In this document: positions 16,129-26,925 of the stretch, in pieces
Numbering within the stretch: the first letter of the stretch is position 1
Layout of the letters: each line of letters opens with the position of its first letter
DNA from: Anaeromyces robustus
Taxonomy: Eukaryota > Neocallimastigomycota > Neocallimastigomycetes > Neocallimastigales > Neocallimastigaceae
Length of the DNA stretch: 64,000 nucleotides
Assembly: GCA_002104895.1 (NCBI GenBank)
Contig: MCFG01000221.1
Coordinates: forward strand, 17,501 to 81,500
Direction of reading: 5' to 3'
Translations under genes and position numbers: made by a program
The notes under the pieces: generated by a model
Seen by the model: the letters and a program-made list of their open reading frames with translations, nothing else
Told to the model about the DNA's origin: nothing
The model's database searches: none

Positions 16129-17109
16129 TTATCTATCATTATATTTAGTTTTTACTTTATTATTAAAAGTAGTTATAATTTCTTTTTCATGGAAATTGGA
16201 ATTGGAATTGAATCGTTTCGAGGATATCGTTAGGAAACATGGTAGTAGTAAAAGAATTTTTATTGTCATATTTATATCATTGAATGAATAAGAATTATGA
16301 TTTATAAAAATTCTTTTCAATATACTGGCATTTTTTCCTTTAATATTATTTTTTATCCCAGAAAATTTTTGTAAAGTAACATTTGATGTAGTAGTCGTAA
16401 TCGTAGTAGTAGTAGTAAGGTAGTAATTCAATAAATTTATACTGGTAGTTATTATTATCATTTTAAATATCGTCATACATCGTTTATACGGTAGTTGTAA
16501 TAATCGTGTATTTCGTCGTAATTTAGTTGATAATAATTTTGTTAGATAAAGGTAAGCATATAATGAAGTAGACTCAATCACTAAACTTTCAAATGATAAT
16601 TTTGAGGATATTAAAGTCAATAATAATAATAAAATATTACTATTACTATTATTATTATGAACTTTATCCCTAAAATAATCATTTTTTCCCAAGAATAAAA
16701 TATTATTACTATATTGTAGTTGTAATATTAATATTTTATTTATGGTAAACATTAATCCAGCATAGATTAATGTTCGATGTTGATTAAATTTTTTTCTTCT
16801 GAGATATTTAGATATTAAAAGATAGTTCAATAGGGAACTAATAATAACAAAAATGGAATATTTTAATAGATAAAAACTTTTCATTGAGGTCACATTTTCA
16901 TTTTCTTTGATTTCAAAAGTAGAAAGAGTATCATTAAAATTATTTTGAAAGAATGGCATTAATAAATTTTCATTGAAATTATTAACTTTAACATTAAAGA
17001 AATTAAAAAGAGTATTTAAGGTCATAACCATATTTATAATACCAAAATGATAACCAAAAAGCAAACCACTAAAGCAAGTGGTAATTGCTATAAGAAACCG
17101 AAAACTCAT
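16129..17109 (-). CDS. Divergent sugar-transporter-like (MFS) membrane protein, half length
   Basis: 326-aa hydrophobic protein. The N terminus (residues 5-32) carries LLFGYHFGIINMV, closely resembling the TM1 signature of GLUT/HXT sugar porters (LxFGYNTGVIN). A short extracellular-type loop with possible N-glycosylation sites follows, then TM2 (about 79-102), TM3 (112-130), TM4 and TM5 (about 157-190), a KLRRNTRLLQL stretch where sugar porters have their R-G loop, TM6 (about 213-231), a Thr-rich linker, and one more hydrophobic segment (280-296). The length is about that of the N-terminal half plus one helix; complete transporters have 12 helices and 450-550 residues. The GR(R/K) motif after TM2 is degraded to LRRKKFNQ and no PESPR-type motif is present. 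It may be a decaying or repurposed transporter with no expected transport activity. I saw no additional exons. Confidence 0.6.
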   Translation of the reverse strand: MSFRFLIAITTCFSGLLFGYHFGIINMVMTLNTLFNFFNVKVNNFNENLLMPFFQNNFNDTLSTFEIKENENVTSMKSFYLLKYSIFVIISSLLNYLLISKYLRRKKFNQHRTLIYAGLMFTINKILILQLQYSNNILFLGKNDYFRDKVHNNNSNSNILLLLLTLISSKLSFESLVIESTSLYAYLYLTKLLSTKLRRNTRLLQLPYKRCMTIFKMIIITTSINLLNYYLTTTTTITTTTSNVTLQKFSGIKNNIKGKNASILKRIFINHNSYSFNDINMTIKILLLLPCFLTISSKRFNSNSNFHEKEIITTFNNKVKTKYNDR

Positions 17110-17578
17110 TTTTTCTTTTTTTTTTAAAAAAAAAAAAATAAATAAAATATTTTAAATATATAAAATAAATAAAATAATTTATTTATTTATTTTTTTTTTC
17201 TAAAAAAAAAAAAAAAATGGATATAAAATATATATATTTTATTTACTAAAAATTTAGAAATAAAAATATATAAAAAAAATGGTTAAAGAAAAAAAAAAAA
17301 AAAAAAAAAAAGAGGAAATCACTATTCTTATATATATATATATTTCAATAATAAATTTAAAATATAAAAGAACATAATAAAATATAAGAAAGCGAAATAA
17401 ACACCCCTTAAAAAACAATAATTTAAATAAAATAGTTACAAAAAGTCATGATGTGTCAAAATGTCAAATTTTTAGTGGTTTAATTAATAGAAAATCGATA
17501 GAAATTATTTATTAAGAATTTTATAAATTAAAAAAATTTAAAAAAATATAAGAAATGAAAACTTTAAAAAAAAAAAAA

Positions 17579-17579
17579 A

Positions 17580-17626
<47 letters not shown>

Positions 17627-17627
17627 A
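17579..17627. repeat. (AAAT)n microsatellite
   Basis: Twelve or so AAAT units in uninterrupted tandem. Confidence 0.9.
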
Positions 17628-18187
17628 AACATAATAAAAAATAATTTTTTATATTTAATATTTTATATTTTTTAATTTTTTATATTTCAGTTTTATTTTT
17701 TATTTTAAAATTTATTTAAGTTTTTATTTATTTTATTTATATAAATTATTTAATTAAATATTTATATATTCATTTAATTATAATTTAAATTTGAATCATT
17801 GAAAATAGCCCATCAAATAATTAGATTAAAAAATATTTGTACCACATTAAAAAACACAATAATTAAATTAGCAATAATAATATATTATTATAAAATATAT
17901 TATAAAATAGAATAGAATATGAAAAATTTAATAATTTTTTATATTTAATATTTTTTTATATTTTATATTTAATTAATTCTATTTAATATATATAAATTAT
18001 TCAATATAATGATAGAATATAAAAATATTAATAAATAATATAAAATAATATAAAATATAATATAAATGTTAATATAATACTAATATAAATTAAATTAAAT
18101 AGAAAAGATTTTGATTTTAAACTTTTTTTCTTTTTTAAAAAACCCTTAAAAAAATTATTTTTTAAAATTTTTTAAAAAAAAAAGTAT

Positions 18188-18218
<31 letters not shown>

Positions 18219-19053
18219 GATAAAAAAAAAAAAAATAATTAAGTAAATAAATAATATTTTTTTTGTTTTATGTTAAAAAAAAATAAAAAAAATAATAAAA
18301 AAAATAGAAAAATAGAAAAGAAATTTTTGTTGATAAAAATTATTTTATAATTTTTATAATTTTTATTCTTTGTTGGAATACTCTATTTCAAATGAAAAAA
18401 AATCAATAAAAAAAGTTTTTTTTTTTTCAAAATTTATTTATCTAATTTCTTTCTATTTTATTCTATTATTATTGATTTAATGCTGATTATAATTATAACA
18501 AAAAATCATTTTAATAATTAGATATTCAATTGTTTACTTTTTTGTTTTTTTTGTATTTTATTTTGTATATATATAATACATTATTCATCTTAATGTAATT
18601 ATTAATTTATTATTAATTTATTATTAACTTATTATTAACTATTTTTATTATTTTTATTAAAATCATTTAAAAATAATCAATGAAATAATTTTTAATTATT
18701 TATTTTCATTTACTTTTTAACAACAATATTTTTAATAATAATAACGATATTAAATAATAAATAAATTATTTCATATTATTATTTATAAAATAAACTGATT
18801 ATTTATATTAACAATTAAAAATAATAAAATAATTTTAATAATAATTTAAATTTCATATTTTATTTGTCATAATTATTCATTAAATATTATGAAAAAGAGG
18901 ATGGATTTAATTTTATTATAAAAATTAAAATATATATAAAAAAAATATTAAAAAATAAACATAATAAATATAATATTATTAAATATTATCCATAATTATC
19001 TATAATAATAAATATATAAAAAAATTTAAGCCAAAGTAAACAATTAATAAACA

Positions 19054-19092
<39 letters not shown>

Positions 19093-19909
19093 TCTTTAGG
19101 TAATATTTATAATTAATATCAGTAGTAGTAATAAACTAAACTTTCAAGAAATGTGATATAATATAAAAATAATAATTTTAAGCCTATCTTGTTCTATATT
19201 AAATAATTATTATAATAAATAAACAAATAAAGTAAGTAAATATACAATTTTTTTTAGAAAAATAAAACTAAATAAAATAAAAAATAAATAAATAAATAAT
19301 AAGTATTAACATTAAATAAATAGTAAATAGCATTTTATTTTTATTTTTCTTTTTATTATAATAAAGTAGTAGTATTTAGTATATACACATAAATTATTTA
19401 TTGACATTTTAACATATAGGAGTTTAATTTTTTTTAAGTTCATAAATTAAAATTTTTTAAATGTAACACAAAAATGCTTTAATTATTATGAAATGTCACA
19501 ATAATAATTTAGATTTTTTTAATTTTTTATTTATTTATATTTTGTTACACCATGTTAAAATAATAAATAATAATAATTATAATAAAATTTTTTATAATTT
19601 ATTTAATTCTATTTATTTATTTACTTATTTATTTATTTAATTTTGTTTAATTTATTTAATTTATTAATGATGTATCTATTTAAATATAATATAAAATAAT
19701 AATATATAATGGATATAAAATATAAAACTTTATATAGATTATATAATATAATATAATATAATATAATAAAATATATTAATAAATATTTATAAATAATTAA
19801 ATGTAATTATATATTTTTAATTATTATTAATATTATTATTATATAATAATATTAAATTAATGATAATTATAATTATTATTATTAAATATTATTATTTATT
19901 ATTATTAAA

Positions 19910-19940
<31 letters not shown>

Positions 19941-20173
19941 ATATAATATTGTGGATTAATAATTATTTTTTTAAGGGTACTGACAACTGACTTTTTTTAT
20001 ATTTATTAAAAAAAGTTTTGAATTTTAAGTTTTATGTTTATTTATTTTTTTAAAATTCGATTTTCATAATTAAAATGATAATATTAATATATAAATATTA
20101 TTCATTTTTTATTATTATATATGTTTGCTTTTATATGAATTGAAAAATAATAATATATTAAAACAAAAAAAAA

Positions 20174-20187
20174 ATAATTTTACCCTC

Positions 20188-20218
<31 letters not shown>

Positions 20219-20232
20219 GAGGGTAAAATTAT
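20174..20232. repeat. Perfect palindrome with TACCCTCAT arms
   Basis: Two 28-nt arms (20174-20201 and 20205-20232) are exact reverse complements across a 3-nt centre. The outer part of each arm is unique sequence (ATTTTACCCTCAT and its complement); the inner part is an ATT/AAT trinucleotide tract. It would fold into a stable hairpin in RNA or cruciform DNA. Confidence 0.85.
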
Positions 20233-20833
20233 AATAAATAATAATTATTATTATAATAGTAATCAATAATAATAATAATCAATTATAATAATAATAAGTT
20301 TTAGTTTCATATTTATTTAAATAAATATCATAAAATAAAAAACTATAAACTATGAATTTTTATATATAATTATATTATTTAATATTAATTTTTATGATAT
20401 TATAAATTATTATTCTCTTTTTTTTTTATTACAAAAAATACAAAATTGTTCTAATTACTTCTTTTATTATTAAAAAAAAATTGTTTTAATAGTTATTTAT
20501 ATCCATTATATCAGTTTGTCTTAATCTTATATATTCATAATTATAAAAAATAATTTTTTAAGTAAATAAATATTATGGAACCTATATTCATATATATATA
20601 TATATATATAAAACTAAAATAAAAACAAAAATAATAGAAATAAAAAAAACATATATATATATTAATTATATTTAATTAAATGTTTTGATATTAACATTTA
20701 TTTCAAATTATAACTTTCTTTTTTATTATTCATATTATTTTAATATATATTATTTAATTATAATTATTATTGTTAATAATTATAATTATAATAACAATTA
20801 TTATTTAATATTATTATTCTATTATATTACTTG

Positions 20834-21011
20834 ATTAAAAATTTCCTTATTGTAATATTTTAATTTAATGCATTAAAATTATTATAATAAAACAATTTTT
20901 ATCATAGAACCAGGAAAAAAATTAATATTAAGTAGTTCTATGATAAAAATTGTTTTATTATAATAATTTTAATGCATTAAATTAAAATATTACAATAAGG
21001 AAATTTTTAAT
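20834..21011. repeat. Perfect 77-bp inverted repeat (foldback/MITE-like hairpin)
   Basis: Left arm 20834-20910 and right arm 20935-21011 are exact reverse complements over 77 nt with a 24-nt spacer. In RNA the stem extends three more pairs (one G-U, two A-U). Perfect identity over 77 bp means recent origin, active correction or constraint. No transposase and no clear target-site duplication are visible, so it could be a foldback element, a MITE, or a long-hairpin RNA precursor. Confidence 0.85.
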
Positions 21012-21339
21012 TAACTTTAAATATTATAATATGGAATATTATATTCTGAAAGAGAAAAATCATCAAATTAATCAGATGAAAAAAGTTATATATATCATCT
21101 AGTGAAAATTAATCTATATATATATATATATCTTCAATTAAATAATATAAATTGAAAAGTATTATAATCTAGACTTTTTGATAATCTAACATAACCATAT
21201 TTTCCCATTAATTCTTGTCATTTTGAATAATATTTTAAATTTATATAAAAATATTATTAGTTTCATTAAATATTATATATGTAGTGTTTTGCTAAAAATA
21301 TTTATATTTTCTCCATAAAAAAACTTTCAAATTTTTTTC

Positions 21340-21630
21340 CAACAGTATAGATACACTATTATATCCTAATTATATATATTCATATTCATTGCTTCTATAA
21401 GTTTTGACTTTTTTTAATCATTTTTTTTATCATACTTTGTAGTTTCAACAAAAGCTTTTTCATTTTCATCTATATCATTGTGATTAAGATTACTACTATG
21501 TTAATACCATGAAACTACAGTACACACATTGGATTTTTTACGAAGGAATTTTTAAAATCAATATAACTTCTAGTTGATCCAGGTCCATTATAAAAGTAAA
21601 CAGAATTATTGATATTTTATCCATAGATAC
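21340..21630 (-). pseudogene. Decayed coding remnant
   Basis: Read on the minus strand, about 30 coding-like residues (NNSVYFYNGPGSTRSYIDFK, then NSFVKNPM) run from about 21617 down to 21520 and end in a stop. Further down, in another frame, lies SSNLNHNDIDENEKAFVETT, also followed by a stop. Codon use and residue mix look protein-coding against the A/T background, but stops and frame changes break it. The family was not recognised. It might also be exons of a poorly conserved gene, but no good splice sites were found. Confidence 0.35.
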
Positions 21631-21787
21631 TAATCCATTGTTTAGTATTATATTTATATTACATATATTTTTTTAAAAAATATATGTAAATATAATTATT
21701 AATAAATATTATATTATTTTTATTAATATATTGGAAAAGCAATAAATAATAAAACTCCAAATAGTGAAATTAATGAAAAAAAAAGTT

Positions 21788-21788
21788 A

Positions 21789-21857
<69 letters not shown>

Positions 21858-21983
21858 TCTATAATTATTATTATTAGTATTATTATTATTATTTCTATAA
21901 TTATTATTATTAGTATTATTATTATTATTTCTATAATTATTATTATTATTTTATTATTGTTATTATTATTATTATTATTATAA
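21788..21983. repeat. Compound ATT microsatellite with higher-order unit
   Basis: ATT trinucleotide array of about 195 bp. Its right part contains a repeated block of about 36 bp (ATT units interrupted by TTCTATAATT and TTAGTATT). The minus-strand open frame across it is an artefact of the repeat. Confidence 0.85.
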
Positions 21984-22142
21984 AAACAAAACAAATTAAA
22001 ATATCATACAAAGTAGTACCTTTATTTATTATTTATATGATTTTAATTAAATATATTTTATTTATAATGATTTTCAGTTTATTAATCATACTTATTAAAT
22101 TATAAGATGTTATAATAATTAAATAAATGTTTTATACAAATT

Positions 22143-22276
22143 ATGAAAGATATACGTACTAAAGTTGATATCATTTTTATTGAATAAGTAACTAAAGTTC
22201 TTCATTTTGATTCTGGTAATTCACAAATTTCAATTACTGGTTTTAAAGATTTTCAAAGAAATGATATATGTTAAAT
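22143..22276 (+). pseudogene. Possible decayed coding fragment
   Basis: A plus-strand run beginning MKDIRTKVDIIFIE is followed by a stop, then VTKVLHFDSGNSQISITGFK and DFQRNDIC before the next stop. It looks like a remnant of a coding sequence by composition only; no family was recognised. Confidence 0.25.
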
Positions 22277-22649
22277 ACCTGATATATATATATAAAACTT
22301 TATAATTATTTTTTATTTAACCATATACTTATCAGCATAGTTTAAAAATAATCATTAATTTATAGATAAAAATTCATTTTTTCCTTTTATTTTTAAGTCA
22401 AATTCATTAAATATAAATTCTTAAATATTTCTTTTCAGAATTTAATATATTTATTGCTTATTTAATATAAAAAAAAATTCTAATAATAATAAATTAAAAA
22501 TGCTTAACCACCAAAATTTTATTATAAATATATAAAAAAAAGAAGATTTTTCTTCTTAACAATTTAGTGAAAAAAAAATTTTTAAATAAAAAAAAAAAAA
22601 TAACCAAACATAACATAACATAAAATAAAATAAATAAGAAAATAAAAAA

Positions 22650-23051
22650 ATGAATAACTATGATAATTACTTTGTTCCAGTTGATAATTTAGAAGAAGCT
22701 AAGAATTATTACGAAAATGTTTTGGGTTTACAAAAAAAATTTGATTTTTCTGAACGAGGTATGGTAGCCTATAAAATAGGAAATGAAGAACCTGCTATTA
22801 TTTTAAAAGATAAAAATAAATTTAAAGATATGAAACCTACAGTTTGGTTTGAAGTAGAAGATGTAAATGAAATGTATAAAGAAATGAAAACTCGTAATGT
22901 AAACTTTTTAAGTGAACCATTTAAAATTTTAACTGGTAATGCGGTTGAATTTGAAGATCCATATGGTAACCGATTTGGAATTACAGATTATAAAAAAACT
23001 TCACAAACAAATACTACAGGAAATACTACTACATCTGTAAAAAAAGATTAA
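22650..23051 (+). CDS. VOC superfamily (glyoxalase/bleomycin-resistance-type) protein
   Basis: 133-aa intronless protein with one vicinal-oxygen-chelate fold. Residues 11-28 (VDNLEEAKNYYENVLGLQ) form the first beta-alpha element, 65-90 (VWFEVEDVNEMYKEMKTR and following) the second half, and 96-114 (AVEFEDPYGNRFGI) the terminal strand containing the usual metal-ligand Glu (E100 or E102) and the DPxGN motif. Stand-alone VOC proteins of this size are typical of Firmicutes and other bacteria; the metal-dependent reaction (glyoxalase, dioxygenase, resistance protein) cannot be told from sequence alone. A 20-residue Thr/Asn tail follows the domain and looks like a fungal addition. The lack of introns and the bacterial-type architecture suggest horizontal acquisition, then amelioration to the local A/T-rich codon use. 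No signal peptide, so cytosolic. Confidence 0.88.
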   Translation: MNNYDNYFVPVDNLEEAKNYYENVLGLQKKFDFSERGMVAYKIGNEEPAIILKDKNKFKDMKPTVWFEVEDVNEMYKEMKTRNVNFLSEPFKILTGNAVEFEDPYGNRFGITDYKKTSQTNTTGNTTTSVKKD

Positions 23052-23170
23052 AATAAATAATTTATTTTAAAAATTTTTTCAAAAAAAAAATTACATAATC
23101 TTTTTTTTATATATAGTAAATTTTTATTATTATTGTTTATTTGTTTTATATAATTGATTATTTCAAATTG

Positions 23171-23174
23171 AATA

Positions 23175-23232
<58 letters not shown>

Positions 23233-23270
23233 GTAATAGTAATAATAAAAATAATAATAATAATAATAAA
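23171..23270. repeat. (AAT)n microsatellite
   Basis: AAT trinucleotide array with AGT interruptions, just downstream of the VOC gene. Confidence 0.9.
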
Positions 23271-23503
23271 GAAAAAAGATATTTTAAATTTTATTATATC
23301 GCTTTAAAAAGTATTTATAAATTTATTTGTTGATAATGTAATATAAAGAAATTTCAATAATAATAATAATGAATAATATTTTTAATATGAAAATTTAAAT
23401 AAAATTAACATTAAAAATAAAAAATAATATAAACTATTAATTATTATGATTTATTTATTTTTTTTTTCTTTAGAAGTTTTTAAAGATGTATTTTACATTT
23501 TTT

Positions 23504-24040
23504 TTACAAACATTAATTTTTTTTTTTTTTTTTGCTATGACCGGGGTATGCTTCTTTGACCTTCCCTAATGTGAAGCAGTAAGCCCACTCCCTAATAATT
23601 AGGTGGTAGTGTGTCCCTCATGGACTGCCATACTGAAAGTCAGCTTCGGCTTTCCCAATCATGTACAATAATTGCTGAATTTATATCCGCAAGCCACACA
23701 TTCTCGGTGCCCGACAAACCTCAAACAAGGCTGATGAAAAGCCCAATGGTCACGTGATTCTAATTCACTTGGTTATTCTACGTTATTGATTGGTACAGGT
23801 TGGATTTTCTCAAAGAAACAATATTAAAGACTATAAGTGTCAGGCAGTACAATAAATTATTAAATTAAGAAGTTTGGTATAATTAAGGAAGGACAATACT
23901 TAACCTGGCGGTCGAACAAGTCCTGATGAAAAACCCACATAGAGGAAACATCAGACCCGCGGGGTCGAACCAGAGACCTTATGTATGCTAAGACAACGCC
24001 TTAACAACCAGGATAAAAACTGGTTTGACTTACAAACATT
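23504..24040 (-). mobile_element. tRNA-derived SINE-like retroelement
   Basis: About 515 bp of roughly 40-45% G+C inside nearly pure A/T. Read on the minus strand, the 5' head (24029 down to about 23950) contains an A-box-like TGGTTGTTAAGG (23999-24010) and a good B box GGTTCGACCCC (23961-23971). Between them is CTTAGCATAC, matching the anticodon loop of tRNA-Ala(AGC). An unrelated body follows, ending in a 17-nt poly(A) (plus-strand T-run 23517-23533). An 11-bp direct repeat, TTACAAACATT, flanks the element (23504-23514 and 24030-24040) as expected for a target-site duplication. This is the architecture of a SINE: Pol III internal promoter, tRNA head, poly(A) tail. It has no coding capacity and depends on LINE reverse transcriptase. 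The name and family are unknown to me. Confidence 0.75.
23961..24010 (-). promoter_or_regulatory. Candidate Pol III internal promoter (A and B boxes)
   Basis: On the minus strand, TGGTTGTTAAGG (A-box-like) lies 27 nt upstream of GGTTCGACCCC, which matches the tRNA B-box consensus GGTTCGANNCC at every fixed position. A second, weaker B-box-like TGTTCGACCGC lies further into the element (about 23908-23918). Confidence 0.6.
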
Positions 24041-25255
24041 GATACAATATTCCCTTATATACACATTATTTCTAAACCCATATTTTTAAACCTTTTATCC
24101 CATATAAACTAACATTTAATAAAACTTCTTTATAATATTATTAATATCTTAAAACATAATAATTTTATCTATATTAAAAATCATTTTTATATTATCAATA
24201 TTTTATTAATATCTTATAATAAATTATAAATATTTTATTAATATCAAATAAATTTTATTAATACTTTATAATTAATATTCTTATAATAAATTTTATCAAT
24301 ATTCTTATAATAAATAAATATTATTAATATTTTATATTAAATAAATCCTATTAATATCTTATAATAAATTCTATATCTTTATTAATATTTTAAATAAATC
24401 TTATTAATATTTTATAATAAACTTTATATATAATAAATAATATTTTAAATAATATTTTATCAATATCAAATATTTTATAACACTTTATTAATACATTTTA
24501 TTTATATTCTTATAACAATAATTATTAATATTTCTAATTCTAACCTTTAATAAATTTAATACTTCAATATAATTATAATAATAAATATTTATAATAATAA
24601 ATATATAAATAATTATAATTAAATAATACTATCCACTCTTTTCCCTTTTTCCCTTATCCTTTCCCTCCAACTTAAAAACCCTGGACAAATACAGAAAATA
24701 AATATTCTGTATATTATTAAAATAAAATAAAATAAATAAAATAATAAAAATTAATTATAAAATAAATGAATTATTTATAAAATGTATAATACAGAAGTTA
24801 AATGTATTTCTGTATAAAAGTATAATATTTATTTTTAATTTTTATTTAAAACACTAAATAGATTAATAAAATATTTAATAATTAGAATAGAAAATATTAA
24901 TAAATAATAATAACAATAATAATTAATATTAAAATAAATCTTAGAAAATAATGTTTAGAATAGAGAATTATATTATAAAATAAATAATAATAATTAGATT
25001 AATTAAATAAATAATAATAATAATAATAGTCGAAAGACTATAATAATAAAATTCATGTATTATAAAAAGAGGATAATTTTTCTTTCTTTTATAAAACGAT
25101 CAATAATTTGTATTTAAAAATAAGAATAATAAAAATAAAAGAAGAGTTAAACAAAAGATTATTTTATTTTTAATTTTATTGATTCATTAGTAATAATTAT
25201 TTAGTATATAAGTTAATTATATTTATTGTTTATGAATATACATGTTTCCTGCATC

Positions 25256-25277
25256 ACTGGTTTGACTTACAAACATT
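25256..25277. repeat. 22-bp direct repeat of SINE 5' flank
   Basis: Identical over 22 bp to 24019-24040, which spans the outer edge of the SINE head and its right target duplication. It may be a 5'-end fragment of another copy or an older shared insertion site. Confidence 0.75.
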
Positions 25278-26144
25278 AAATAAATTATATAATTTATAAT
25301 TAAATTATATCAAGAATTTCGAATTTAAAAATAATTATAATTATTAGATTATTAAATTATTAACATTAATTTTATTTAAAATAATAATAATTTTTTAAAT
25401 AACTTATTCCTTTATTTTCTTTTTAAGTATATCAACACAATAAATAGTGTTTCATTATATACATTCAAATATTTTTCTAAAAAAAAAAAAAAAAAAAGAA
25501 AAGTATTTATTTTATTTAATTAATTTATTCGTTTATTTATTTAAAATAAATATATATTTTGTAGATATGCGTCTAATAACTTTATACTATATATACCTGA
25601 CACTTTTCCATACTTAATGGATACTGCTGAAGTTATATATTTCAAAATTAAATATAAGATGATTTTATTTTACTTACATATTTTAAAATATATGTATATT
25701 AATTATTTTTATTAAATGTATTTATTTATTTATTTATTTTATTTATTTAATTTATTTATTTATTTATTTATTTATTTAATTTATTTATTTATTTATTTAT
25801 TTATAGAGATTTTAATAATAACTGTATAACAAGAGAGAATAATCAAAATATTTTACAAAGATTGTAATATTCTATATATATAAATATATATATCTTTAAT
25901 ATTTTTAAATTTTTAATATAGCCCAAAAGAATTAAATTTTCAAATAACAATGAAAAGTGAAAAGGAATGTAAAGAAAAGTTCCCTAATGAATAACCCTAT
26001 AGTTTCATATGCATGCTTCTAGATCAAAATAATAATAATAAAAAAAAAATATCTCCAAAGTTTTATTTGTAAAAAAAAAAAATGTAATTTTTATATATAA
26101 ATATTTATTAATAAATAATTATTATTGGATTAAATAAAAAGGAA

Positions 26145-26180
<36 letters not shown>

Positions 26181-26640
26181 TTTGATATTATCAATTTTTT
26201 ATTTATTTTTAATCTTAATTTTATTATTTTACTTTTATTTTTTTATTTTGTTTTATTTTTTAATTTTTTTATCTTTATTTTAAATTCTAAAGACTTATAT
26301 TATTATAATTATTAGATTATCCTTTATATATATATATAAATAATAATATAAACTCTAAAATTATTCTTATATATATATATATATATTGTAAATTTTTTTT
26401 TTTTTTATAATTAATATTAATGATATTGATAATATCGATGTTATTAATAATTAATATATATTATTTGAAATAAAAATAATATATAAAAATATTTATTTTA
26501 TTATTTTAAAATGCTATATGATTAAATATTTTATTATATTTATTATATTATATTATATTTATTATTTAATATATATTATATATAATATATATTTTTATTT
26601 TTTATTTATGTGATTATTATAACTATTATTACTTTTAAAA

Positions 26641-26834
26641 ATAAAATATTTTTATTTTTATTGTATTTTTTCTATAATTAATATATATTTTTCAATTATA
26701 AAAAAAAAATAAAATATTTTTATTTTTATTGTATTTTTTCTATAATTAATATATATTTTTCAATTATAAAAAAAAAATAAAATATTTTTATTTTTATTAT
26801 ATTTTTTTCTATAATTAATTAATATATATTTTAC

Positions 26835-26850
<16 letters not shown>
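26641..26850. repeat. Three-copy minisatellite of about 67 bp
   Basis: Units begin near 26641, 26709 and 26776 (ATAAAATATTTTTATTTTTA start). The first two are nearly identical; the third has small insertions. The array sits just downstream of the 3' end of the CotH gene. Confidence 0.8.
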
Positions 26851-26866
<16 letters not shown>

Positions 26867-26925
26867 GATAGTTTAATTTTTTTTTTTTTTTATAATTTAT
26901 TAATTTTAATAAATTTTTATTTTAT

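Larger units (their letters stand above)
17110..22649. other. Repeat-rich intergenic region with decayed sequences
   Basis: No intact gene. It contains an AAAT array (about 17579-17627), AAT tracts, a 59-bp palindrome (20174-20232), a perfect 77-bp inverted repeat (20834-21011), coding remnants around 21400-21620 and 22140-22270, and an ATT compound array (21788-21983). The cluster of foldback and decayed sequence suggests a sink for mobile-element debris (inference). Confidence 0.65.
23052..26925. other. Intergenic region holding a SINE and fragments
   Basis: Between the VOC gene (+) and the CotH gene (-), convergent. It holds an AAT array (about 23171-23270), a SINE-like element (23504-24040), a 22-bp repeat of its flank at 25256-25277, a short GNRA-loop hairpin (25026-25042), ATTT arrays (about 25720-25803) and a three-copy minisatellite (26641-26850). 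A short coding-like patch at about 25950-25994 is too small to call. Confidence 0.65.

Noticed and set aside
21770-21994. Minus-strand frame of Ile/Asn runs
   Set aside because: It covers only an ATT compound microsatellite and has no complex sequence.
23926-23962. Hammerhead-ribozyme-like CTGATGA...GAAA inside the SINE (plus strand)
   Set aside because: The core words are present, but the intervening bases cannot form stem II, and the CTGATG pairs better with a nearby CATCAG as a simple inverted repeat.
23955-24013. A functional tRNA-Ala gene
   Set aside because: Box motifs and an AGC-like anticodon loop are present, but the acceptor and T stems do not pair and no mature-length tRNA can be drawn; it fits a SINE head better.
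23504-24040. Poly(T) at 23517-23533 as a Pol III terminator of a plus-strand gene
   Set aside because: It lies at the 5' side on the plus strand; the minus-strand reading as a poly(A) tail agrees with the promoter boxes and flanking duplication.
25555-25660. Complex patch (TACCTGACACTTTTCCATAC) as a gene fragment
   Set aside because: No sustained open frame on either strand; too short to interpret.
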